From a virus: a DNA stretch of 54,629 nt. The stretch lies in the IMG/VR virus record IMGVR_UViG_3300040815_003619, positions 1-54,629 of that record; one strand, given 5' to 3'. The position numbers and the translations under genes are program-made. Below are positions 15,397 to 23,377 of the stretch, piece after piece (position 1 is the stretch's first letter; the number at the start of each line of letters is the position of its first letter). The notes beneath the pieces are model-generated. The model was not told the origin of the DNA, ran no database searches, and was given only the letters and a program-made list of their open reading frames with translations.

Positions 15397-15879
15397 ATGA
15401 GTTATTTTTTAGAAACAAGAGAACCTGGGTATTTTTCAAAATTCAAAGGTGCTAAATTAAACAATTCGACATTATCGCAGTCTATAGGGAGTGACTATAC
15501 TTTTTGCTCTGGGTCAGAAATATCTTATATACCAGATGAAGGATCAGACTATGTTATATACGAATATTGTTTTTTTGCTGATAGCTACATTCGCATAGAT
15601 ACTAGACTTGTTTATAGTGAAGATGGTGGAACTACTTTTACTGAGTTGTCAGGCAATCGATCTTCGTTTAATTCAGGTGAAACAAGTTTAGAATTTGAAA
15701 CTACATGTAATGTTAGACTTCTTATAGATAGCTGGGGTTCAACAGAAAGAATTTTTAGAATTGAAGGAAAAGGAAGCGGTGTTGTCTTACATAGAGCTGC
15801 AAATTTCATAAGATCCAGCTCCGCTCAAACAAAATATTTTATTCCTACAGTTGCTTGTTATTCTATAACAGAAAGTTAA
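15397..15879 (+). CDS. small virion-surface-like beta protein (paralog 2)
   Basis: 160 residues, paralog of the flanking genes. Shared features: GSEISYIPDEGSDYVIYEY near 36-54 and a terminal FIPTVACYSI. It starts eight bases after the previous stop with a good AGGAGA Shine-Dalgarno. Beta-rich with many Ser/Gly/Thr; unrecognised beyond likeness to fibre or decoration domains. Confidence 0.75.
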   Translation: MSYFLETREPGYFSKFKGAKLNNSTLSQSIGSDYTFCSGSEISYIPDEGSDYVIYEYCFFADSYIRIDTRLVYSEDGGTTFTELSGNRSSFNSGETSLEFETTCNVRLLIDSWGSTERIFRIEGKGSGVVLHRAANFIRSSSAQTKYFIPTVACYSITES

Positions 15880-15881
15880 AA

Positions 15882-16328
15882 ATGAGTTACTTATTAAATA
15901 ATTACAATATATTATCATATAAATCAGAAGTTGGTGAAACAGTTAGTACTCAGTTAATAAATAATTCTGCTCAAGAGTCTGTTAACGGAACAAGAATTAG
16001 TTTTACTCCTTTAATTAAAACAGAATTTATTATGTATGAATGTTACTTGCAAGCTAACTATCAAGATTATAATTCAGAGCTTTCAATTGAGTTATATGAA
16101 AACGATGGAACAGGTTGGACAAATCTTGGTGATATATTTTGTGTTAAAGAAAAATCTGCAGGAAATATGCAATTTGGTGACGCAACACATTTAAGATATT
16201 TAATTCCTGGTTATAGCGGAACTAAAACATATGAACTTAGAGCAAGAGCAACAAGTACTTCAACAGAAACAAACTTGCCACATAATAATATAATACCTAC
16301 TGTCATAATGTATAGTTGGATTGAATAA
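15882..16328 (+). CDS. small virion-surface-like beta protein (paralog 3)
   Basis: 148 residues from the ATG at 15882 (MSYLLNNYN), two bases after the previous stop; the frame is open from 15855 but that part overlaps paralog 2. Shared features: NGTRISFTPLIKTEFIMYE and the terminal IIPTVIMYSWIE. The tandem arrangement and shared core show expansion by duplication followed by strong divergence. Confidence 0.75.
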   Translation: MSYLLNNYNILSYKSEVGETVSTQLINNSAQESVNGTRISFTPLIKTEFIMYECYLQANYQDYNSELSIELYENDGTGWTNLGDIFCVKEKSAGNMQFGDATHLRYLIPGYSGTKTYELRARATSTSTETNLPHNNIIPTVIMYSWIE

Positions 16329-16349
16329 TTAGACTAAAAGGGTTTATAT

Positions 16350-16682
16350 ATGTCTTTTAATATCACAGCAACATCAAAGGTTGTTACAATATCTGGAACT
16401 TATAATATAACTAAGGCTGATTCTGTAGGTACTGTATTTATTGCAGATGATTCAAGTGCTGTAGTTTTTAATCTTCCTTTAGCAAGCAGTGTAATTGCAG
16501 GCACATACTACACAATTAAAAAACAAGGAGGATCAGGTACAGTTTCTATAAATGGTAGTGGTAGTGATACCATAGATGGATCGGCTGCTAAAGTTATTTC
16601 CGGATCACAAATATGGGATACATATACAATTGCATCAGACGGTGTAGATAAATGGTATTTCCTAAGCTTTGGGGCTTCATAA
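16350..16682 (+). CDS. small fibre-tip-like beta protein (paralog A)
   Basis: 110 residues. A typical repeat found at the ends of phage fibre proteins: SVGTVFIADDSSAVVFNLP, a G-rich turn, YTIKKQGGSGTVSING, DTIDGSAAK, and finally DKWYFLSFG. The same plan recurs in the next gene. AAGGG lies upstream of the start. It probably forms a beta-sandwich or beta-helix trimer on the virion; host-binding is inference. Confidence 0.78.
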   Translation: MSFNITATSKVVTISGTYNITKADSVGTVFIADDSSAVVFNLPLASSVIAGTYYTIKKQGGSGTVSINGSGSDTIDGSAAKVISGSQIWDTYTIASDGVDKWYFLSFGAS

Positions 16683-16692
16683 GGAAGTTATT

Positions 16693-17025
16693 ATGACGTT
16701 TAATATAAAATCTAATTATAAAACATACAATGTTATAACTTCGTCAACATATGATATAAGCCCAAAAACTCCGAACGGTTCAGTTTTTATTGCTGAATCT
16801 TCTAGTAATTCAGTAACGTTTAATCTGCCTTCAGTTGCTAATATTCCTATTGGAACTAGACTTCATTTCAAAAGAAGCACAGGAAGCAACAATGTTATAT
16901 TAGATCCAGCAGGAACAGAACAAATTGATCAATTTACAACAAGAAGTTTAGCAGGATCCAACTGGGCTTTTACAATTATTTCAAACGGAACTCAGTGGTA
17001 TATAATAAGCTTTGGTGTTAGTTAG
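16693..17025 (+). CDS. small fibre-tip-like beta protein (paralog B)
   Basis: 110 residues from the ATG at 16693, which follows AAGGAAG; the frame is open from 16669 but would overlap the previous gene. Paralog of 16350-16682: GSVFIAESSSNSVTFNLPS, a basic strand with RLHFKRSTGSNNVILD, and QWYIISFG at the end. Its stop overlaps the stop of the oppositely directed endolysin gene by three bases (TTAG), so transcription converges here with no room for a hairpin terminator. Confidence 0.78.
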   Translation: MTFNIKSNYKTYNVITSSTYDISPKTPNGSVFIAESSSNSVTFNLPSVANIPIGTRLHFKRSTGSNNVILDPAGTEQIDQFTTRSLAGSNWAFTIISNGTQWYIISFGVS

Positions 17026-17798
17026 AGTCCGTAATATAACTTTTCTGCCCAAGGGATAACATCCCATTTTTTAGCTGAAATGTTATGGTGTCCTACAATA
17101 CTAAAATTTGCTGCTTCTTTGACAGAATAAACTTCATTATCTTCACAAACAGGTTTGTCATCTAGTTCTACAGCATATCGAAGATCAGCAAGAAACTCTC
17201 TGCAAAACTTAGCAAACTTATCACTAATCATCATATATTCTTTGACAGGAACTCTATCGTGATCATTGTCTATCATATATGAATCTGGATAAAACTTCTG
17301 TGTTTTATCTTGATATCTAGGATGAGGATGCATACAAATGTCAATACCAATCGAGTATTGATTAAACTTTCCTGCATGATATGCCGATACGCCTGTATCT
17401 AAACATTGTAGAATTTCAAACTCCTCTGTCTTTGGATTTGTTCCTACTAAGAAATGAGAAGAAACATGGCGACCGCTAGCAGCATTAAATACACGGTAAC
17501 AATGTCTTGAATTAAGACCGCCCCAGTGAACACAAATAGTTTTAGGCGTCATACGCCTTGAAGACCAATTTTGTGTGCCATCAGCTAATTCATATAGCGA
17601 AAGATCATGATTAACTTTATACGTTGCACCTGTTAGAGGAACAACCCTTCCCATATGAAAAATAACTGGACTCTCGTAAAAGTCTAATACTTTCTGATGT
17701 GTTGCAGGACCATAAACGCCATCAGGAATAGCACCAACTTCTTCCTGTAGCGTTCTAACATAGTCTCTATTTTTATTTAAGTGTTCAAATTGCTCCAT
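17022..17798 (-). CDS. endolysin: N-acetylmuramoyl-L-alanine amidase with peptidoglycan-binding domain
   Basis: 258 residues. Cuts the amide bond between MurNAc and the stem peptide at lysis. Seen: an N-terminal peptidoglycan-binding-type segment (VRTLQEEVGAIPDGVYGPAT near 14-33) and an amidase_2 domain from about 85 to 250 with zinc-ligand candidates in ICVHWGG near 88, FSIVGHHNIS near 233 and KKWDVIP near 243, and the substrate-side SAYHAGKFNQYSIGID near 158-173. No signal peptide is seen, so a holin elsewhere is expected. It is convergent with the plus-strand cassette. Confidence 0.92.
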   Translation of the reverse strand: MEQFEHLNKNRDYVRTLQEEVGAIPDGVYGPATHQKVLDFYESPVIFHMGRVVPLTGATYKVNHDLSLYELADGTQNWSSRRMTPKTICVHWGGLNSRHCYRVFNAASGRHVSSHFLVGTNPKTEEFEILQCLDTGVSAYHAGKFNQYSIGIDICMHPHPRYQDKTQKFYPDSYMIDNDHDRVPVKEYMMISDKFAKFCREFLADLRYAVELDDKPVCEDNEVYSVKEAANFSIVGHHNISAKKWDVIPWAEKLYYGL

Positions 17799-17810
17799 AT
17801 TACTTCCCCT

Positions 17811-18416
17811 TTATGCTACGTCAATATCGACTGTTACTTTGATTGTCATTTCAGGAACTCGTTTAAAGTTAACAAGACCTACTTCAATTGACTCGTCAGC
17901 GCCTAAGAACCAATCAGCATGTCCTTTATCATGAATCTTCTTGAGGAAGAAATCATCAGGTTTGCCGCAATTCCTTGCCATCATTGTAAAAACCTTCTTG
18001 TTTAAACGATCAGCTTCGGATGCATCTGCCTTTAGCTCTTCAACCTTACCAAATGCTCGTGATGAAACATCATGAATCATAACAGTTGCGTCTGGATCCA
18101 TAAACCTAAGACCTTCTGCTCCAAACGAAGCAAGAATAGCACCACAAGACATAGCTTTACCTGTTACAATTGTTGCAACAGGAACCTTGGAAGACTTAAT
18201 CGATGAAATCATTGACATTAGTGAATAAACCTCACCACCATATGAGTCAATAATAACAGGAATAACTTTTTGTCCAGTATTATGTGCAATAGAAACTAGG
18301 CTTCTAAATTTAGCTGCTTCTTCTTGATTAAAATCATTTACCTGGATAATAACTGGATCTTTTCTTAACTCAATCTCTTTAATAGTTTTATCAATATCAT
18401 GAATACACTGCATCAT
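17811..18416 (-). CDS. ClpP-like serine protease
   Basis: 201 residues. ClpP/crotonase-type self-compartmentalising protease fold. Seen: VIPVIIDSYGGEVYSLMSM near 51-69, the nucleophile region GKAMSCGAIL near 86-95 (Ser in the ClpP GxxxSxG position), and the catalytic-His strand ATVMIHDVSS near 110-119; an acidic residue of the triad lies further on. In phages such proteins act in capsid maturation or have unknown roles; no capsid genes are in the window, so neither is shown. It lies between thioredoxin and endolysin. The upstream gap holds an exact TATAAATA, matching the T4 late-promoter consensus. Confidence 0.85.
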   Translation of the reverse strand: MMQCIHDIDKTIKEIELRKDPVIIQVNDFNQEEAAKFRSLVSIAHNTGQKVIPVIIDSYGGEVYSLMSMISSIKSSKVPVATIVTGKAMSCGAILASFGAEGLRFMDPDATVMIHDVSSRAFGKVEELKADASEADRLNKKVFTMMARNCGKPDDFFLKKIHDKGHADWFLGADESIEVGLVNFKRVPEMTIKVTVDIDVA

Positions 18417-18459
18417 AAACCTTCCGTTTTATTTATTAGAGTATATTCATTTTTTTGAA

Positions 18460-18467
18460 TATTTATA
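18460..18467 (-). promoter_or_regulatory. candidate T4-type late promoter before ClpP-like gene
   Basis: Minus-strand TATAAATA, identical to the T4 late consensus, 44 bases upstream of the ClpP-like start. It abuts a 7-bp inverted repeat with arms at 18443-18449 and 18456-18462. A phage-encoded late sigma factor is not visible in the window, so the call rests on the octamer alone. Confidence 0.35.
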
Positions 18468-18472
18468 AAAAA

Positions 18473-18724
18473 TTAAAAAGTTTTTAGATCCTCTAGAGAA
18501 AGTCTTCCTACATGAGACTTTTGTGCGCTTCCACCTTCAAGTTTAACAAATGTAGGAACAGATGCAACTTGATGTTGTGCTGCCATTTCTGGATACTCGG
18601 CAATATCAACACTAATGACACCGTGTTCCTCCATAACCTCAGGTGTTAAATACTTTTTGACAGCTCGGCATGGACCACACCAAGGTGCATTAAAAAACAA
18701 AATTCCGTCTTGAATATTTTCCAT
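18473..18724 (-). CDS. thioredoxin
   Basis: 83 residues from the ATG at 18724. Redox protein that reduces ribonucleotide reductase. Seen: a strand ILFFNAPWCGPCRAVKKYL with the classical WCGPC active site near 15-19 and the cis-proline segment VASVPTFVKL near 53-62. It is short relative to bacterial thioredoxins (about 105) but complete in fold order. A GTG at 18739 would give five more residues overlapping nrdB. Its position immediately after nrdB in the same direction supports a role as the electron donor. Confidence 0.93.
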   Translation of the reverse strand: MENIQDGILFFNAPWCGPCRAVKKYLTPEVMEEHGVISVDIAEYPEMAAQHQVASVPTFVKLEGGSAQKSHVGRLSLEDLKTF

Positions 18725-18725
18725 A

Positions 18726-19703
18726 TTAAATACTATCACTTTCTAGGCCTTCCCAGCCCCAACTATCTCCACTCATACCCATTGCTGAGTAATCTGTTAC
18801 TGTTCCTTCAAAGAAGTTCTTAAAACTATCACCATTTAATACCCAATCTAACCATTTAAGAGGGTTTTCCTTAACACCATAGTTAGGTTTAAGACCAAGT
18901 TGAATAAGACGTCTATCAGCTAAATACCGAATATATTGCTTAACTTCATCTGCTTCTAAACCTTCAATAGAACCCATCTCATATGCTAGATCAATTACTT
19001 TATCTTCTAACTCGACAGCATCTCTATACATCTGATATACTTCAGACTTAAACTTATCATTGATTACACGAGGATGCTCTTTAAGAAACTCTCTAAATAG
19101 CTTGGTCATACCTTGAACGTGCATTGTCTCATCTCTAATAGACCACTCAACAATTTCACACATTCCTTTCATTTTACCAAAACGCTGGTAGTTTAGAAGC
19201 ATAACAAAAGCTGAAAATAGCGACATTCCTTCGTTGCATGCAGATTGTGCTAATGACTTTGCTAATCCTTTAAGTGTAGATACATCATTGTCCTGCATAA
19301 ACTCAATCTTATTCTTAAGTTGCTCGTACTCAAGAAATGCGCTGTATTCTTCTTCAGGTAGTCCTAATGTATCATTAAGCAGAGCATAACTACGTTGATG
19401 CGTACCTTCACGGTTTGCAAAACTTAATAGCATACTCCTTATTTCATTATTCTTAAATTTAGGAATAAATAGATCACAATAATTGCCACCTACCTGAACA
19501 TCACTTTGCGTAAAAAGTCGTAGAATCTGTGTAATATGACTTTTCTCTGTTTCAGAGATTTTACCGCCTTTCCACTGATTTACATCTTCCTGCAGTTTAG
19601 CTTCCCATGAGCCCCAATGAATCTTTTCATGAGACTCTGCAATCTCCATAGCCCACTGATATTTGAAAGGTTTGTAGGTTTCATTGTATTTGAGTAATGA
19701 CAT
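18726..19703 (-). CDS. nrdB: ribonucleotide reductase small subunit NrdB
   Basis: 325 residues from the ATG at 19703, which follows AAGGAAAG and lies beyond the nrdA stop; an open frame continues to 19736. Forms the di-iron/tyrosyl-radical cofactor of class I reductase. Seen: REGTHQRSYALL near 98-109, which holds Glu, His and the radical Tyr in the E-x2-H-x3-Y spacing; QSACNEGMSLFSAF near 155 and WSIRDETMHVQGM near 189, which supply the remaining Glu/His ligands. It lies in order nrdA, nrdB, thioredoxin. Confidence 0.97.
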   Translation of the reverse strand: MSLLKYNETYKPFKYQWAMEIAESHEKIHWGSWEAKLQEDVNQWKGGKISETEKSHITQILRLFTQSDVQVGGNYCDLFIPKFKNNEIRSMLLSFANREGTHQRSYALLNDTLGLPEEEYSAFLEYEQLKNKIEFMQDNDVSTLKGLAKSLAQSACNEGMSLFSAFVMLLNYQRFGKMKGMCEIVEWSIRDETMHVQGMTKLFREFLKEHPRVINDKFKSEVYQMYRDAVELEDKVIDLAYEMGSIEGLEADEVKQYIRYLADRRLIQLGLKPNYGVKENPLKWLDWVLNGDSFKNFFEGTVTDYSAMGMSGDSWGWEGLESDSI

Positions 19704-19714
19704 TTTTCTTTCCT

Positions 19715-21496
19715 TTATCCTTGGCAGCTTAAGCACTCGTCATCTTGGAAGTCTTTAAGCTTGTCTTGTTCAATCTTCTCACTTACTTTTTCTGCGCTAG
19801 CGCCCGTATTTGTACGTAGGTAATACAAACCTTTTAATTTCTTTTTCCAAGCTCTTAAATGAACATTATTTACAATACTTTTGTCTGTCCCAGCCGGGAA
19901 GAATAAATTGACACTTTGACCTTGACAAATAAACTCCTGTCTATCAGCTGCATGATCAACAACACGTCTTTGATCTAATTCGAAAGCTGTCTTAAATACT
20001 AGCTTTTGCCAGTCATTAAAAATATCTAAGTGTTGAATGCTACCTTCATGCAGAATAATACTCTGCCAAGTATCATCATATGTTTTTTGATCAATATCGT
20101 TTGAATCAAGCATATTAAGTAGTATTCTATCAATATGTGGATTTTTTACAAGATAACTTCCAACTCTTGTTCTATGAGTAAACGCATTACTCTTCCAAGG
20201 TTCAATAGAAGGTGATGTTACAGCAATAATAGAAGAGTTAGCGTTAGGAGCAATAGCCAATAGATGACTATTACGAACCCCATGTCCTCCAGCATCTGGG
20301 CACTCACCTCTTTCTTGTGCTAGCAGTTGTGTTTGTGCATATGCTCTTTCTTTAATTTGAGAAAAAATCTTCATATTTAATGACTTAGCAATAGCAGATT
20401 CCCACGGAATATTCTTGCTTTGTAACAAAGAGTGAAAACCCATTGCACCTAATCCAAGACTTCTTTCTCTAAGTGCTGAATTTCCTGCTTTAAGAAGACC
20501 GCTCATATTCTCTGTTTTATCAATAAAATATTGAAGAACATTATCTAAATACGTAATAAGATCTTGTACAATTGTTGTATCTTTCCACTCGTCATATTTT
20601 TCTAAGTTAAGGGAAGAAAGACAACAAACAGCACTTCTATCTTTGTCTGTAGGAAGATGGATTTCATTACATAGGTTACTACCATGAATTTTTAATCCAA
20701 GATCTTTCTGGAACTCTGGCAGCTGTCTATTTGCTTCGTCAATAAAGTTTAGATAAGGTTCACCTGTTCTAAATCTTGTAACAAGAATTCTTTGCCATAA
20801 ATCTCTAGCTTTAACTGTATCTCTAACAGAGCCATCATTAGGGTCAAGAAGATTCCAGTCATCACCTTTGACAACAGCTTCCATAAAGTCATCTGAAATG
20901 TTTACTGCGTTATGAAGATTAAAACATTTTCTGTTTACATCTCCACCTGTTGGTAGCCTAATGTTTAAGAACTCAATAATGTCAGGATGAGAAACATCCA
21001 TATATGCTGCATAACTACCTTTTCTTGTCTTGCCTTGACGATACGCAGTCATATCAGCATCAACTGTCTTAAGAAAAGGAATAGGGCCAGGTGAAATTTC
21101 GCTATTACTTCTAATACTCGACCAGTGTCCGCCTACACCGCCGCCTTTAACGCTCATCCAACGTAGTTCTTCACTATGATCCATTAGCCCTTCAAGACTA
21201 TCATCTACAAATGTAAGAAAACAAGAGATAGGTAAACCTCTTGAAGTGCTACCTGGTTGAGGTGCATTTGAAAGAATTGGTGAAGAAAACATAAACCACT
21301 GTTGTGAAGCGTAGTCGTAGATTCTTTGTGCTAGTTCATTATCTCCTGCACAGAAAGCCAACGCAGCCCTTGCAAAAGCTTCTTGCGGAGAGTCCTCCTC
21401 CGGTAACATATAGTAATTTTTTAATAAGTCAATTGAAAACTTGTTTAGTCTTTTATCTCTATTTTTATCGACTACAATACTATGATAACTTTCCAC
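19715..21496 (-). CDS. nrdA: ribonucleotide reductase large subunit NrdA
   Basis: 593 residues. Reduces ribonucleoside diphosphates to deoxy forms. Seen: LPISCFLTFVDDS near 87-99 (first active-site Cys), GGGVGGHWSSIR near 117-128, the catalytic SNLCNEIHLP near 271-280 (radical Cys with Asn and Glu), CCLSSLNLE near 290 (second redox Cys), and the C-terminal ECLSCQG swinging CxxC. At 593 residues it is shorter than the E. coli protein (761) and shows no N-terminal ATP cone, so activity-site dATP inhibition is probably missing, as in many phages. It is followed by nrdB. Confidence 0.97.
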   Translation of the reverse strand: MESYHSIVVDKNRDKRLNKFSIDLLKNYYMLPEEDSPQEAFARAALAFCAGDNELAQRIYDYASQQWFMFSSPILSNAPQPGSTSRGLPISCFLTFVDDSLEGLMDHSEELRWMSVKGGGVGGHWSSIRSNSEISPGPIPFLKTVDADMTAYRQGKTRKGSYAAYMDVSHPDIIEFLNIRLPTGGDVNRKCFNLHNAVNISDDFMEAVVKGDDWNLLDPNDGSVRDTVKARDLWQRILVTRFRTGEPYLNFIDEANRQLPEFQKDLGLKIHGSNLCNEIHLPTDKDRSAVCCLSSLNLEKYDEWKDTTIVQDLITYLDNVLQYFIDKTENMSGLLKAGNSALRERSLGLGAMGFHSLLQSKNIPWESAIAKSLNMKIFSQIKERAYAQTQLLAQERGECPDAGGHGVRNSHLLAIAPNANSSIIAVTSPSIEPWKSNAFTHRTRVGSYLVKNPHIDRILLNMLDSNDIDQKTYDDTWQSIILHEGSIQHLDIFNDWQKLVFKTAFELDQRRVVDHAADRQEFICQGQSVNLFFPAGTDKSIVNNVHLRAWKKKLKGLYYLRTNTGASAEKVSEKIEQDKLKDFQDDECLSCQG

Positions 21497-21505
21497 TTTA
21501 TCCCC

Positions 21506-22006
21506 TTAGTCTGAACTTCCTACTTGCCCGTCCTGTCTTTGAGCAGTAGAGGTTAGATTTAAGTATTCCTCTTCAGTTACGACCTGAAAATCATTGTCGC
21601 ACTTCACTACTACAATTTGAAATGGCAGTTTTCTTTTAGCATAAATAGTATAGACATCAGAACCAGTATTTATACAATTTACAAAAACTTCTCCTGTATA
21701 ACCGCTGTCAATTACTCCAGCACGAACCTTTAGGGGTGTTTTAGTTACAGAACCTCTCTCTTGAACTAGTGCAACATAACCTCGTGGAACATCAATTCTG
21801 ATACCTGTTGGAATTAAGACTTTTTGTGGAGCTAATGAGCCTGATGGAATATTGCTAGAAGGTTTAATATCGATTGTTGGGCCACAGTTATAAAGATCTA
21901 AACCAGCACTTTCTCCTCCATAAGCTGGCAAATATTCACTTTCAGGATTGATTTTATTAACTTCTAAAGCACTTCGTAGATCATCACTTAAACAAATCTT
22001 AACCAT
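21506..22006 (-). CDS. dut: trimeric dUTPase (deoxyuridine 5'-triphosphate nucleotidohydrolase)
   Basis: 166 residues. Converts dUTP to dUMP. The five dUTPase motifs are in order: ESAGLDLY near 32-39, QERGSVTKTP near 82-91, GVIDSGYTGEVFVN near 96-109, KRKLPFQIVVV near 124-134, and a divergent C-terminal QDGQVGSSD in place of the Gly-rich motif 5. It overlaps the upstream helicase gene by eight bases. The coexistence with a dimeric-type enzyme at 13075 is unusual. Confidence 0.93.
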   Translation of the reverse strand: MVKICLSDDLRSALEVNKINPESEYLPAYGGESAGLDLYNCGPTIDIKPSSNIPSGSLAPQKVLIPTGIRIDVPRGYVALVQERGSVTKTPLKVRAGVIDSGYTGEVFVNCINTGSDVYTIYAKRKLPFQIVVVKCDNDFQVVTEEEYLNLTSTAQRQDGQVGSSD

Positions 22007-23369
22007 TACTATTTACCTCTTTCCACTTCTCTTTAAGGATATTTTTCATAGCATTGTTATCTTGAGCAACTGCTTCATTTAGTGTTAGTTCTGTATCATC
22101 TAGAATCTTAAACTTAGATCTTGCTGTATCAATACTTAATGGGAATAAAAGACCGTCACGACCTGCTCGGTTTTTAGCAACAAAGATTCGACCACTACCA
22201 TCTGCTTTTTCTGTTGGCTTACGACTAATAGAAAGAACAATGTCGGCAACCTGTGCTTTACCATATGCTTCAGACATGTTTTCTAGACCAACAATATCAG
22301 ACTTAGCAGAGTCTTTGTTTGCCTGAGATGCTGTCCAAATAGGAACATTAAGATCAGATGCAAGGTTACGAAGTTCTGTATAGATAAGCTTTAGCTCGTG
22401 ACGAAGAGAGTCATAAGCTCTTGTTGACTTCATAACATCAGCGTAATCTACAACGATAATAGAAGGCACGAAACCTTTAAGCATAAGCTTTTCAATATGA
22501 TTCCTAATTGTTACTACAGAAGCACCTCCAGTAGGATATTCTTTAATAACAAGCCTGCCTAGATCCATTTCTTTATACTTTGCAATAACTTCGTCTTTTC
22601 TTTCAATGACTTCATTGCTAGGAATGTTACAAAGATTTGAGTCATATCGCTTGCCTGTTTCATGCTCAGAAAGCTCAAAGGTATAGTGAACAACGTTTTT
22701 ACCAACACGCATTGCAGCACAACCCATTTCTACCAAGAAGTGAGATTTACCAACACCTGTATTCGCTGCAACTACACCAAGCTCACCTCTTCCTAAACCG
22801 CCTCGAAGAATATCTTGAGAGTCAAGTCGACCTAAACCTGTCGGGCATACCTGACGATTGATAGCTACAAAACGTGATTCTAGATCTTCGAAGAAGTCAT
22901 GTCCATTACTATTAGGAAGACCGACAGAGACAGCATTTTTCATAATATCAACAACATGTTCATATTTGTCTGTTTGAATTAGCTCAACAGACTTTTCCAA
23001 TGCCTCTTTGAATGCCTGTCTTTTACAAAACTCAAGGGACTTTTCTTTGACATATGCAATATCACACATATCAGGACTTGTCTTCATTCGATGAAGATAT
23101 TCAATGATTTGATCCCGGAGAGCAACATCTTTGCTACTAATAAGTTCATCTTTGATAATTGTTACTAGTAGTGAAAGTGTTGGAAAAGACTTATATTTTG
23201 AAAAGTAAGTAAAGTATTTTTCGCAAAGGTATTGTAAGTATTTAATATCAAAATACTCAGGTGTCATTACCTCGACCATTTGTGCTGACCAATCTTTATC
23301 GGTGAGCATACTTTGAAATACTTTTTCTTGAAAAGTCTTTCCGTATTTGGAAAAGTTTTTCTCAGACAT
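21999..23369 (-). CDS. replicative DNA helicase (DnaB/gp41-like)
   Basis: 456 residues. Hexameric 5'-3' helicase of the replication fork. Seen: an N-terminal helical domain (about 1-150), LRGGLGRGELGVVAANTGVGKS near 185-207 with Walker A ANTGVGKS, a central ELSEHETGKRYDSN stretch, Walker B SIIVVDYADVM near 305, and WTASQANKDS near 345 followed by SEAYGKAQVADIVLSISR, all standard for DnaB-family RecA cores. It lies directly downstream of the exonuclease, in a replisome operon with recA, exonuclease and dut. Confidence 0.94.
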   Translation of the reverse strand: MSEKNFSKYGKTFQEKVFQSMLTDKDWSAQMVEVMTPEYFDIKYLQYLCEKYFTYFSKYKSFPTLSLLVTIIKDELISSKDVALRDQIIEYLHRMKTSPDMCDIAYVKEKSLEFCKRQAFKEALEKSVELIQTDKYEHVVDIMKNAVSVGLPNSNGHDFFEDLESRFVAINRQVCPTGLGRLDSQDILRGGLGRGELGVVAANTGVGKSHFLVEMGCAAMRVGKNVVHYTFELSEHETGKRYDSNLCNIPSNEVIERKDEVIAKYKEMDLGRLVIKEYPTGGASVVTIRNHIEKLMLKGFVPSIIVVDYADVMKSTRAYDSLRHELKLIYTELRNLASDLNVPIWTASQANKDSAKSDIVGLENMSEAYGKAQVADIVLSISRKPTEKADGSGRIFVAKNRAGRDGLLFPLSIDTARSKFKILDDTELTLNEAVAQDNNAMKNILKEKWKEVNSNG

Positions 23370-23377
23370 TTAATCTC

